From Turbatrix aceti (taxonomy: Eukaryota; Nematoda; Chromadorea; Rhabditida; Panagrolaimidae): a stretch of 64,000 bases of DNA. The notes below the pieces were generated by a model. The model was given only the letters and a program-made list of their open reading frames with translations, was not told where the DNA came from and did not search any database. This document shows positions 1 to 10,109 of this stretch, piece after piece (within the stretch, counting starts at the first letter, position 1; every line of letters starts with the position of its first letter). The translations under genes and the position numbers were made by a program. The DNA is taken from positions 6,262,001-6,326,000 of the forward strand of contig OZ017766.1 of NCBI GenBank assembly GCA_963969345.1, given 5' to 3'.

Positions 1-330
1 CGTTGCCCATGTCCCCCACCCCGTGTCCAGTCATTTTGCACTTCCGTGTAGAAATTTGTCACTGCGTGATTTGACAAAGCCTATATAGGCTTAAACCAGA
101 GCGCCGTGTTGTGTGTATGTACGACGTTTTTGTTGTTTTAGAGAGACTACACTAAAACTACAGTCGACGGTTGCTTTTTTGCCTTTTAAAAAAAGGGGAC
201 GATACAAACACTCGCTAATACCGGCATAATCCCCTTTTCTTGGTTGTGTTGGTTGTCTAACTAACTAACTAACTAACTAATCCCGTCCATTCACTCACAC
301 ATTCATTCCTTCCTTCGCTCTTGAGAAAAT
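1..330. other. intergenic, no gene seen
   Basis: No convincing coding frame is visible. The stretch holds a (CTAA)n simple repeat at about 256-280 and otherwise unremarkable non-coding sequence. Confidence 0.5.
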
Positions 331-3300
331 ATGAAAACTCTGTCGATTCACAATACGATGCCATCGACGAACAAACACTCTCTCTGCGTTGCTAATTTGT
401 TGGAGGTAATTTTTTTTTCGTTTCTTGGAACGAAATTGAACTAAAATTTATTGGATGATCAAAAAAAAATTATACGAGTTTCCATTCAATGTCAAAAAAA
501 TACCCCAGAAAACCGTTTTAGAGTACTAAAAAAATGTTTTCCTGGTTCCAAAATAATTCATAGAAAAGACATTTGCGCTTGTTGTTGCAACAAAAATTCA
601 CATGCATGAATCTACATAACTTTGTCTGTGAAAAAAAGAGGGGTAAATAAATAATTATCTTTTTACGTCACAGATGTTCTCATGAATCATGCAAGACTTT
701 TTTGTCTGACAAACTTTTGAATACTAAATTTTTTAATAGTTTGGTGCCATCAAAGTTTCATCCATAAATGTATAATATTAGCTAAAGCACTTTAGAATCC
801 ATCAGGTGTTCTTTTTTTTATGCAAATGAGGCCAAACAAAGGCTTTCGTACATATTTTTAGGCTCGCGCACCTCACCTCACCTTTCGTCCCGGTAAACGA
901 GATTATCTGTCGGCAGATAAACGGGGTTTCCCTTGCCCGAGGTCTGTCGAATGTCAGAAAACGGCAAAAAGACGATAATCCCGTCTAAGCGCACGTAGAC
1001 GAGGGAAAAAAAAGAGCGCCTTCACCGGAGTATAGGGTGCTTCCTTCCCACTTTGTCGCGCTCTCTTCTTCGGTGGTGGTGTCTATTTCACACCTGGTGC
1101 ACTGCACTTTTGTCTCAATTTCGATTTTCGCTAACAAACATTAATGAAACTTGTCGTACTCTGCTCTGACTGATTACTGTACATTTACCTGTTTATCAGC
1201 CAGCGAAAGTTGCATTGCACCCTCCCACACCTGTTGTCCACCCTCTGGGACCCACCTCAAAGAAGCTGTACTACTCGGACGTGTTCATACATAAATATTT
1301 ACTAGTAAATATTTCAAAAAATTGTGTCTCCATGAAATAGCACAGAAAATCTTTCTGTGTCCTTATCCGCTATAACTATAGCTCGGGGCACAGCGGCGGT
1401 TGGTTGTGTGAACAAAAAACGACTGGACAGCTTTTGTCCGTTCCCCCCGGCATTTTCCATCTAAATGTCCAAGGTGCTTAAAAAAATTTTCAATTTTCTT
1501 TGAGGGGAGAAAAATTAATCGGGCAGAAGGAAAAGTAATATTAAAACACGTTCTGCGAGCCGATTTGGGATCGGCGACCCAGCTAATTTACACCTTCAAA
1601 TGTTTTGTGCCCAAGTTGTAGGGGGGCATATGGAAGGTTCCAAACGGGCTTTAAAAAATTTTCCAGATGCCGGATTCTGGAGCTAGGGCTTCTCGACTGT
1701 TTCGACGTCAAAATTTCAAACTGCTTCTAAAAATCTGATATTTGGCATACAGGGTAATCTTGGCACGAGAAATCGACTGGTGTATTTGGTTTTCTCAAAA
1801 AACACCTGACTTTTTTGAAAAAATTGATTTTTGTCGATTTACCTGTATTTACCGTCAAAAATTGGCTGCGGCGTCCAGGAGAGAACTCCACGGGAAGTTT
1901 TGAAGCCGGAATCGGATAGTCCATCTTTTTAGACGTCGAATGAGGTATAACACGAAAAAAAATCGATACTATATTTTGACCATCCTTGGGTTTGAATGGC
2001 GCGCACTCGGTAAAAAGAGCCTAAATCGAGTTTCTGAAATGAATTTTTGTATAGTTGGAAAAATCTGATTTTTGCTTTCCAGGAGTAACTTGGCACGAGA
2101 AATCTATTGAAGTATACAGATTTCTCAAAAAACATCTGATTTTTACGAAATGCTTGATCTTTTTGTTCTACCGTCAATTACTGTCACAAAATTGGCTGCG
2201 ACGTCCGGGAGAAAACTTCACGGGTAGTTTTGACGCCGGTATCGGATTGCACGTCTTTTTTGACGTCGAATGAGGTATGACACGAAAAAATATCGATACT
2301 ATATGATGACCATATGCCGACTTTTGTCGCGCGCACTCGGTAAAAAAAGCGTGCAAGCCTCTTTTTCCCGAAAAAGACGTGCGCGCTCGTAACAGGAGTC
2401 ATGTTCGAAAAAACGCCCTGAAGCCAATTTTTGTTTGTTACCCTTGCGGTCATCTGGAGTTGATTGGGCATGTCCGAAGTATTGTTTTAAGCCATTGCCG
2501 CTTTTTATTGGATAATTATGAGATGAATTACGATATTGCATAGTTTCATGTTCTTTCAATGCCAGTGGCAATACGCAAAATCTTCGAATAAAAAACGCAT
2601 GTCGCTGAAAACAATATTTCGGACATGCCCAATCATCTCCAGATGACCGCAAGGGTAACATACAAAAATTGGCTTCAGGGCGTTTTTTTGAACATGACTC
2701 CTGTTACGAGCGCGCACGTCTTTTTCGGGAAAAAGAGGCTTGCACGCTTTTTTTACCGAGTGCGCGCGACAAAAGTCGGCATATGGTCATCATATAGTAT
2801 CGATATTTTTTCGTGTCATACCTCATTCGACGTCAAAAAAGACGTGCAATCCGATACCGGCGTCAAAACTACCCGTGAAGTTTTCTCCCGGACGTCGCAG
2901 CCAATTTTGTGACAGTAATTGACGGTAGAACAAAAAGATCAAGCATTTCATAAAAATCAGATGTTTTTTGAGAAATCTGTATACTTCAATAGATTTCTCG
3001 TGCCAAGTTACCCCTGGAAAGCAAAAATCAGATTTTTCCAACTATACAAAAATTCATTTCAGAAACTCGATTTAGGCTCTTTTTACCGAGTGCGCGCCAT
3101 TCAAACCCAAGGATGGTCAAAATATAGTATCGATTTTTTTTCGTGTTATACCTCATTCGACGTCTAAAAAGATGGACTATCCGATTCCGGCTTCAAAACT
3201 TCCCGTGGAGTTCTCTCCTGGACGCCGCAGCCAATTTTTGACGGTAAATACAGGTAAATCGACAAAAATCAATTTTTTCAAAAAAGTCAGGTGTTTTTTG

Positions 3301-3911
3301 AGAAAACCAAATACACCAGTCGATTTCTCGTGCCAAGATTACCCTGTATGCCAAATATCAGATTTTTAGAAGCAGTTTGAAATTTTGACGTCGAAACAGT
3401 CGAGAAGCCCTAGCTCCAGAATCCGGCATCTGGAAAATTTTTTAAAGCCCGTTTGGAACCTTCCATATGCCCCCCTACAACTTGGGCACAAAACATTTGA
3501 AGGTGTAAATTAGCTGGGTCGCGGCCTTCACCTTATTCCAAAATCGGCTCGCAGAACGTGTTTTAAACGTTTTTAGGGGTTTAATCTGGTGTGAAAGATT
3601 TTTTTTGACGGATTATGTTACAAAAAAATGTTTTTTTGGCAGGAAAAAATTTTATAATAAGAAAAAAAAATTTCAGTGCTCAAAAAAAATGATGGCGAGA
3701 TAATAATTACATTTTTTTATTGCAGGAAGGCTTCTCCGTATGCCAAGGTCACCTGGCGCCCCCCATGGCAACGCCAGACAGTCCCCGGCCCCAGAAGACG
3801 TCGCCTACACCCCTGTCTGACAGTAGCCTCGCGACAACGACCCTCACGATTCCCAACAACGCCGCAAAGGATGCCACAACTGCCGCGTCGTCAAAGGCAA
3901 CCGGACAGTAA
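331..3911 (+). CDS. possible two-exon hypothetical protein, Pro/Thr/Ser/Ala-rich
   Basis: I do not recognise this protein. The terminal exon 3726-3911 is well supported: it follows a TTTTTTATTGCAG acceptor, has coding-like third positions rich in C and G, and ends in TAA. Its product is low complexity, rich in Pro, Thr, Ser and Ala. A candidate first exon, 331-405, has an ATG preceded by an in-frame TGA at 322-324 and ends GAG|GTAATT in phase 0, which matches the phase of the terminal exon. Joined they give about 86 residues. The intron would contain the 2 kb palindrome at 1541-3566. The pairing is inference; the true upstream exon could lie outside the window. Confidence 0.35.
406..1540. other. 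non-coding, probable intron
   Basis: AT-rich sequence with poly-A and poly-T tracts and no plausible coding frame. It lies between the candidate first exon and the palindromic element. Confidence 0.4.
1541..3566. mobile_element. TTAA-flanked long palindromic (foldback) element 1
   Basis: The left half (1541 to about 2495) reappears almost perfectly as its reverse complement in the right half (about 2600-3566), leaving a loop near 2500-2600. Both ends are TTAA followed by AACACGTTCTGCGAGCCGAT, so TTAA is either the target duplication or part of the arm. TTAA targets are characteristic of piggyBac-type elements, which suggests but does not prove a non-autonomous relative. No transposase is visible. 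The short ORFs inside occur as mirrored pairs on the two strands because of the palindrome and are not genes. The inner arm carries a core shared with the elements at 10110-11657, 11658-12300 and 30890-32350. Confidence 0.85.
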
Positions 3912-4048
3912 CACAACAAGCCTCTTGCTTCTTGTTGTGCCGTGGCCGCCGCTCATTTTTTGTTTTTGTTCGCGCAATTCATTTTTCAACTTACTGAAAT
4001 TCAATTTTAAAAAAACTAACCAAAAAAAAGAGAGAGTCTAAAGTCGCT

Positions 4049-4198
4049 ATGGTTATTTCTGCGGTAGAAACAGTGACGCTCTACGTCTTTGCCTACGCAG
4101 TCTTTGCCTCATTCGTCTTCGACATCTTCTTCGCCTTCCGAGACCACAGCGCGATCGGGCCTGAGCCGTGCTTTGTCGAGCGACGCTTCTTCGCCTAA
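4049..4198 (+). CDS. small single-pass membrane protein candidate, 49 residues
   Basis: An ATG-to-TAA frame of 50 codons with strong C- or G-ending codon use (GTC, TTC, GCC, TAC repeatedly), unlike the flanking AT-rich DNA. Residues about 10-29 are hydrophobic and aromatic (Leu, Tyr, Val, Phe, Ala), consistent with one membrane helix. A charged tail containing Arg, Asp, His and Glu follows. I do not recognise the family. It could instead be part of a longer spliced gene, or chance. An overlapping Ser/Thr/Gln-rich frame at 4089-4280 has less convincing codon use. Confidence 0.35.
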   Translation: MVISAVETVTLYVFAYAVFASFVFDIFFAFRDHSAIGPEPCFVERRFFA

Positions 4199-5094
4199 AC
4201 AACAACAACAACCACATCCCTTCCTGGTCCCACCACCACCATCACCACCACAACCAACAACTTTTTTCTTTTTTTTATAATATGCGTATACCCATTCATT
4301 CATACAAGTCTTATCCTCTATGCCGGTATCTCAGTTTTTTTTCTGTAACCACAGTAACCCACACGTATATACTCTTCGCACACTTTTTTTGTCAATTAAC
4401 TGACCATTTTTTTGGTGTGGGATTTTATCAAAGCATGTATGATCATTTTTTTATTTTAAAATAATTGCATTGTTGTTCGAAATTCGAAAATTATGGCTAA
4501 TAAACACGTACAAAAATAATCTTGAAAGTATACGATAATTTTTGTTCTCGACACCAGGGTCTAAAACGGGCAGGCAGTTTAGGCCCGCGGCCTCAGAAGT
4601 CAGGCCCGGCCTGTGTTGGCAGAAGCTACCAAGTAAATAATTCAAAAGACTTGCTTTCTTAAATCATACTACGTGTAAAACTTTGATCAATCTATAAAGT
4701 GCAAGTCGTGTACTTTACACGCACGCACAACACGAAGCTATTAGTCGACGTCGTGTCGTGTAGCTTTGAATTTGACTACACGACACGATTATTGCGAACG
4801 TCGCTTTTCGATTATGTAAAATTTTACAATTTTTTACTCCTTTTTTTATTGTATAATATAGAAAAATGTTTCACGTGTTATCATTCTGATCGAAATTTTG
4901 CACAAAATGCAACACCTTGAACTGTATATCGCAAGGAAATTTTTTTGCAATCGTGTTAGCATGCAAATCTTGTGGTTATTCTAAACTCCACCAAATTTCG
5001 TAAAACTTATTGCTTCGTATTCATTCTTCAAAAAAGCTGGGCGGTCAGAGCACTGTTGTATTTAACATCGTTTCCTGCGTTTTACTCTGAAGAA
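4199..5094. other. intergenic with degraded repeat pieces
   Basis: No gene seen. About 4546-4625 contains GGCCCG-type GC-rich sequence like the interior of the hAT-like MITE at 11920-12172. The stretch GCAACACCTTG at 4909-4919 matches the terminus of the MITE at 50429-51000, so this looks like an old MITE remnant. A 13-base perfect hairpin lies at 4751-4788. Confidence 0.4.
4751..4788. repeat. perfect 13-bp inverted repeat (hairpin)
   Basis: TCGTGTCGTGTAG at 4751-4763 and its exact reverse complement at 4776-4788 are separated by 12 bases. The function is unknown. It may be the interior of a decayed MITE. Confidence 0.7.
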
Positions 5095-5740
5095 ATGTGC
5101 TGGAACATATTATCTACAAAATCTGTGATAATCCTGGGAGCTTGCACATGTGTGCTTCTATTTATTACCAACACATTTGTTGTGCGCGACTCCGCCTCAT
5201 TTCAGATGACTGGTAAGTGGTTACCTCATCAGGATTTTTGGACGCAATTTTTTTTATATGGATTTTGTCTATTCTCACTAAAGTTCAAACAAGAGAACTA
5301 CTTCTTGACTACTGCCATCTGCCGAATCTCGATCCATGGGCCCCCGATTTGAAAAAGTACATCAACTCTCGGTACGATCCGCTCAAGTCCTGCAAAGTTG
5401 AATTTACGCCACTAACAAATGTTGTCAACAATACTATTATCATCCATCCTGACCTAGAGAAACAGAACTGCAGCTACCGATGTGTACTGCGAAAGAATGA
5501 CACGGAAAACACCTTCGGAAACTGGAAGCTGTTGCTCAATGGATCAAGGCCTCATTGTGACATTGTTCACATCGAATGTCGAGATGTTGACAACAATGTG
5601 ATTTACGAATACCTGCATGCTTTGATCTATCGTAATGAGTAAGTTTATACTTCTTCGTGTTATTTTCCAACTGATGTCCCAACTTTAGAAAAGTACTCCC
5701 GCCTCTAGACTCGCACGACATGCCCAGCGTTCACATCCTG

Positions 5741-7025
5741 CTCACAAAAAAATAAAAATAATACATTGATGTATAAGTGTGCTGAATACATTTCTGTATC
5801 GAAAATAATACATTAGACGTATGAAAACAAAAAAAACGTATTTTTATCAATACAAAAAAATGTATTTTTATTCAAACACGAAAATGTATATATTTCAATA
5901 CATTTCTATATTTCACACACCCGAGCTCGGGTAATTTTCTTGTTTAGCGGAGTCTCAAAGCGAATGCTACGATCGACTCGCTGCAATTGCTCGCCAAATA
6001 GAAATTTGGATAGCGTCGTTTTTTTGTCTGTTGTTTTTTTTGACACACGCATTCTCTAATTGTTGTTTCTTTTTGCGTGACTTTTCGCGTTTCTATTTCA
6101 AACTACTTCGGCAACTTTCCCAAAACGAATGCAACCTATGGAGCTAACCTGCTGTCGACTTTGGTATGTTTTTAACATTTACAAAATTTTCTGTTTGTTT
6201 TCAGGCCTTTTTTATAAAGCCAAACAAGTTTCACCCACTTTTTACCTTTTTGTGCGATTGTGATCTAAGTTTTTGCGAATTGTTAGATAGAGTTGCAATG
6301 ATGTCGATAGCTGGGGTGCCTTGATTGGCCTCACAATCGCAGAAAATGGTAATAAAGGGGGTTGAAATTCATTTGGCATCAAATTTTTAAATAGAGATAA
6401 TTTTTGAGCTTAAATGTTGTTTTCAGCATGCAGCAGGTAACATAAAATTGCGCTTCAACAACGCATATGTGCTTCGCTTCACACTGTCTGTAAGTTTCAG
6501 AAAAAACTCAAAGACCAAAATTATGTTCACATTTTTAGGTAAAGCGGCTGCAATCAAACAACTTCAAGCCTCAATGTGATTGAAAAACAAATTAACTTCG
6601 AAGTCGAGGTCAGGTTCCCGGCGATCTTCCAAGAAAAGACAAGCTGTCGCAACCGACGCGATATTCAAGAAGAAGACGCGTTGTCCTCATTTTTTTTTGC
6701 TTCGTGTTGTTTTATATTTTCTTGTTTTTATATGATTGTGTTAATAACTGAAATAAATTATGTCTAAAACGAATACCGTGGAACAACAACGAGGGGACGG
6801 TGGCCTAAAAAGCAGCTGCAAGCAAAACGCATTCGACGCGCTTTGCCAAGCCGAATGCTATTCATTTTCGTTCATTTTTTAATACAAGCAAGGTATTATT
6901 TGTGATACGAAAAAATGTATAGTTCGGCTGAACTATACATCGCTGTATTGAGCACTCAATGTATACATTTTTTTTTCATTATTAATACGTCAGTGTATTA
7001 AATTCTATACACTGTTTTTTGTGAG
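5741..7025. mobile_element. 1285-bp insertion with imperfect terminal inverted repeats
   Basis: The ends are CTCACAAAAAA... and ...TTTTTTGTGAG, imperfect inverted repeats. Both subterminal regions are rich in ATACA/TGTAT words. TG occurs at 5739-5740 and again at 7026-7027, a possible 2-bp target duplication. The insert lies inside a conserved motif of the DUF229 gene. Within it are exon-like pieces at about 6115-6165, 6428-6490 and 6540-6583, described separately. No transposase is recognisable. Confidence 0.7.
6046..6583 (+). other. exon-like coding fragments inside the insertion
   Basis: Three short open stretches are flanked by correct splice signals. One ends ...TCG ACT TTG|GTATGT near 6165. 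One runs from a TTTTCAG acceptor near 6427 to TCT|GTAAGT near 6490. One follows an ATTTTTAG acceptor near 6539 and ends in TGA at about 6581-6583. All are phase 0 and together encode a coherent C-terminus ending NNFKPQCD. AATAAA lies near 6751. No start codon is visible upstream of the first stretch, only an open frame from about 6046. I do not recognise it. It may be a captured gene fragment carried by the element, or an unrelated nested gene. Confidence 0.3.
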
Positions 7026-8375
7026 TGGTACTAGATGCAGTGTCTTCGTCGCAGTTCGACCGATCGATGACAAAAACCGCTAACTACCTTCGCGACAAGC
7101 TGCAGTCTCAACGGATGAAATATCTCAACAAAGTTGGACTTAACAGCCGCACCAATGCTTATGCCTTTTTGCTCGGCAAGTTAGGCGAACTTATTCCTAG
7201 TTCACCAATCTCAGGGGGGTATCCAATTGATTGGGCAGAGGAACCCTGTTATAAGTACCTGGACGACGAACAGTTTATTGGATTTCGGTACAAAGACGCT
7301 GGATACGTGACTATGATAGCCGAAGACTACGGCTCCGGAATATTCAATTGGCCGGATTGCGTCGGATTCAACAACACGTTTGTGAATCATTACATGCGAC
7401 CATATCAAATTTTTTTCAATCAAACAGAGTTTGACGACATTCTGCACAAACATCAGTGTGTAGAGCACGCCCATCGTACTGTGGAATATATTGAGAATTT
7501 TTTGGAAACTTATTCTGCTAGGCCAAGTTTTACCGTCAGTTGGTTTACCGATTTGGCACATGACGACTTCAATGGGCTCTATCACATGGACGAATATTTT
7601 TACCGGTTTTTCCAGAGAAACGAAAAGCATTGGAACAATTCTTACGTTATCATCATGGCCGATCATGGATTCCGAACATCATCAGTCGTATATACGAAAA
7701 CTGGAACCTTTGAGGATAATAATCCAATGCTCTGGATTTCGGTTCCTCAAAATCGTAGAAAGCGTAAAGTACTCGATCAACTTCGAGAGAATTCAAACAA
7801 GCTTATCACGCATTTTGACGTCTACGCTACCCTTGTCAATTTAGTGCACGTAAGCTTTTGTATTTAGTTGAAATAAACTAATGACCCTATTTTAGCCCGA
7901 TAGTCCGACTCATTCCAACCTCACAATCTACGGTGAAGACCTCTTTGGTCCCCTGCGTGAGCCTCGAACATGCGATCGTCTGCGGATACCGATGCAGTAC
8001 TGTATTTGCAACTATAGCAAAACCAAGTTGCCCAAAAATGACCCAATTGCTGTGAGCATTGCAAACGAATGTGTTCAGAGAATCAATCATGAACTCGAAA
8101 ATAACGTCGAAGCAAATTCGAGCTGCGCCAGGTTGTCGCTGGACACCAAAGTGAAGGTAACGGCTGAAAGTTTTACCGGAAAGGAAAGCAAGAATGTTTT
8201 ACGGGTTTTTTGGTCGACGACACCGGGTACTGGCGAATTCAGCGCGTTTGCTGTCAAAGAAAAAAACGGGACCATGAACATAATATCGACAAGATTTCCT
8301 CGAAGCACTCTTTATGGAAATGAAGCAAAATGTATCGAACACTCGCTGGTGCGGTCTTACTGTTTTTGTATGTAA

Positions 8376-8954
8376 TGTGTAGAATAAACTATTTGTAAAA
8401 ACAGTGAAATATTTAGAGAAAAATTGTTTTTTGTCTTTTTTGTAATGACGATTTTCTATCTCAAATACATTTCAACAGACATAAGTCAGCGATCAAAAAT
8501 TAAGAAAAAATTTACAAACATTGCCGTAAAAATTTTTAAGACGTTTTTTTCTCAAGAAGCGCGCTCTTCAATATTTAGTCAATGATTCAACGTTTTGTTC
8601 GCCCTCATCGTCTTCATCACCTTTTGACTGTTCATTGTAGTGTTTTATGTATGATATGGTGCGTACGAGTTAGAGAATATAAATCGTAAAAAAAAATCAA
8701 CGTTTTGTTTTCTTCCCTGCTATGCTGGTAGAATCGGCAGGCATCGCTATTTGACTCATCGCCTCACCTGTTTCGTCACAATTCCTTTTACTGTTGTGCC
8801 AAGTTTGCTTGCTTATACGTTGGAATTGTGGCTATATACATATATAAATATAATGAAACAATAAAAATCACTTATGCATGAAAGAAATTTTGTCTCTTAC
8901 TGTAGAAAGCATTTTTGGTTTCAGGTGTGCGCATCCGTTTCTCGATATTCCAAG
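8376..8954. other. intergenic
   Basis: No gene seen. AT-rich, with the DUF229 polyadenylation signal at 8383-8388 and a TATATACATATATAAATATAA tract just before the lectin gene. Confidence 0.5.
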
Positions 8955-9971
8955 ATGAAAATACATACGTTGATAATTTGCATTCAATGTGGTCTTTTTT
9001 GGCTGCATTTTCCGTTCCAGTGTGCCCCCCTAAATTTGAATTTCAAGCAATCTTCAACAAAGTATCCAAGTGTTATGCCAGTGTCCCCATACCCGGAAAG
9101 CGGCTCGATCGTTGCAATTATCCAAAGCAGTGTCAGTTTCTGCATCCAGATGCCATTCCCGTAGTCATCAAATCCGACGAGGAAAATGAAGCCATCTGTA
9201 AGTTTATTTTTTAATGATCATACTGTATTATTTCATGTAGTTGAGCATTTCAAAAATTACCCCGCGGCTTACATTGGACTCTATATTCCATGCAGTAAAC
9301 CAGTAGATGGGACGAAGAAAAACTTTGAATGGGTGGATGGATCTCCGCTCACATTGAATCATCTTGAATTGGGCGGTTCTAACGGTGGTTTAGCTTTGCT
9401 TGGATTTTTTCGTATATCATGGTGGGACGACAATGATGGAACGCTGCCCGCTATCACTTCAAACATATTGTGTCAGGTTCTTCTGGATTCCATCACAATC
9501 GGAAACAATCGTTTCGAAATACCAAATGAAGGCCAAAATGATGGAATGCTGCCCGCAAACACTTCGATCATACATGTTCTTCCGTATAACACCACAAGCA
9601 AAAGCAATGTAACCGAAACACCAAATGAAGGCCAAAGTGATGGAATGCTGCCCAAAAACACTTCGAACATACATGTTCTTCCGTATAACACCACAAGCAA
9701 AAGCAATGAAACCAAAACACCAAATGAAGGCCAAAATGATGGAATGCTGCCCAAAAACACTTCGAACATACATGTTCTTCCGTATAACAACACAAGTAAA
9801 AGCAATGAAACCGAAACACCAAATGAAGGTCAAAATGTTGTTTTGTATCATGAGTGTGCATATGCACACATGTGTGTTGCTGTGCTTGTAATAGTTTCAG
9901 GCACTTGCCTTTTGTGCTTTATCTATCTTTTCATTAAAAAGCAGCTGCAGCTGTATCAAAACTCTCTTTAA
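8955..9971 (+). CDS. C-type lectin with repeated stalk and C-terminal transmembrane segment
   Basis: Two exons, up to 9197 and 9241-9971, joined in phase 1 (donor T|GTAAGT, acceptor TTTCATGTAG). The product has a C-type lectin fold: Cys-Pro-Pro-Lys-Phe start, KCY, the conserved VVIKSDEENEAI segment, AYIGLY, FEWVDGSPLT, then W-W-D-D ... ILCQ as the last Cys. A stalk follows with three complete 33-residue repeats (9522-9818) rich in N-glycosylation sequons, then a hydrophobic helix and a short basic tail ending QLYQNSL. This architecture indicates a type I surface receptor, probably for glycans. The start is uncertain. An excellent signal peptide opens at ATG 8955 but is one base out of frame with the lectin domain across a run of six C (9025-9030). 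The in-frame ATG at 8987 gives only a weak leader. The family call is firm; the 5' end is not. Confidence 0.75.
9522..9840 (+). repeat. 99-bp in-frame tandem repeat encoding the lectin stalk
   Basis: Copies begin at 9522, 9621 and 9720, exactly 99 bases apart, with a partial fourth at 9819. Each encodes 33 residues starting PNEGQ and carrying NTS, NTT or NNT and NVT/NET sequons. Copies differ by only a few bases, so the expansion is recent and the copy number is likely polymorphic. Confidence 0.95.
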
Positions 9972-10109
9972 AAAAACTGATTTAAATTCATCGCTAAGTA
10001 TCTCTCTAACTTTTGTGCCGTATCTGCGAAATGCGTTATAAATCAGCAATGGCCGATTTTGTGAACCCCAAAATGAACAAAGATTACTGGCAGTTGTTTT
10101 TTGAAAAAA
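9972..10109. other. spacer before palindromic element 2
   Basis: Short non-coding spacer downstream of the lectin gene, leading to the TTAA at 10110. No feature seen. Confidence 0.5.

Larger units (their letters stand above)
5095..8375 (+). pseudogene. DUF229 (alkaline-phosphatase/sulfatase-fold) gene split by an insertion
   Basis: This is a nematode DUF229 protein, a family with the alkaline phosphatase/sulfatase fold and usually secreted or membrane anchored. Proposed exons are 5095-5212, 5284-5638, 5689-5740 continuing at 7028-7849, and 7896-8375. Together they keep one frame of 608 residues. A signal-anchor helix sits at residues about 8-26. Family hallmarks follow: an N-terminal Cys-rich part (DYCHLP, YRC, CD...EC), the SVHI..LDAVSSS segment holding the presumed metal and nucleophile residues, MADHGF (metal site), and HFDVYATL. 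Exon 3 is interrupted after codon ATC CTG (5738-5740) by 1285 bases. This insertion brings an immediate stop and has no GT donor. Without it and one TG copy the frame reads I-L-V-L-D-A-V, as the family requires. A polyadenylation signal AATAAA is at 8383-8388. The exon structure is hand-made. The allele is probably non-functional unless the insert is removed from the RNA. Confidence 0.8.

Noticed and set aside
2299..2661. ORFs of 60-120 codons within the first palindrome on both strands
   Set aside because: They occur as mirror pairs created by the inverted arms, have no codon bias and no homology that I recognise.
9459..9869. Minus-strand repeated Cys/Phe-rich frames
   Set aside because: Antisense of the 99-bp lectin stalk repeats. 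The plus strand has sequons and a membrane helix in a proper splice context.
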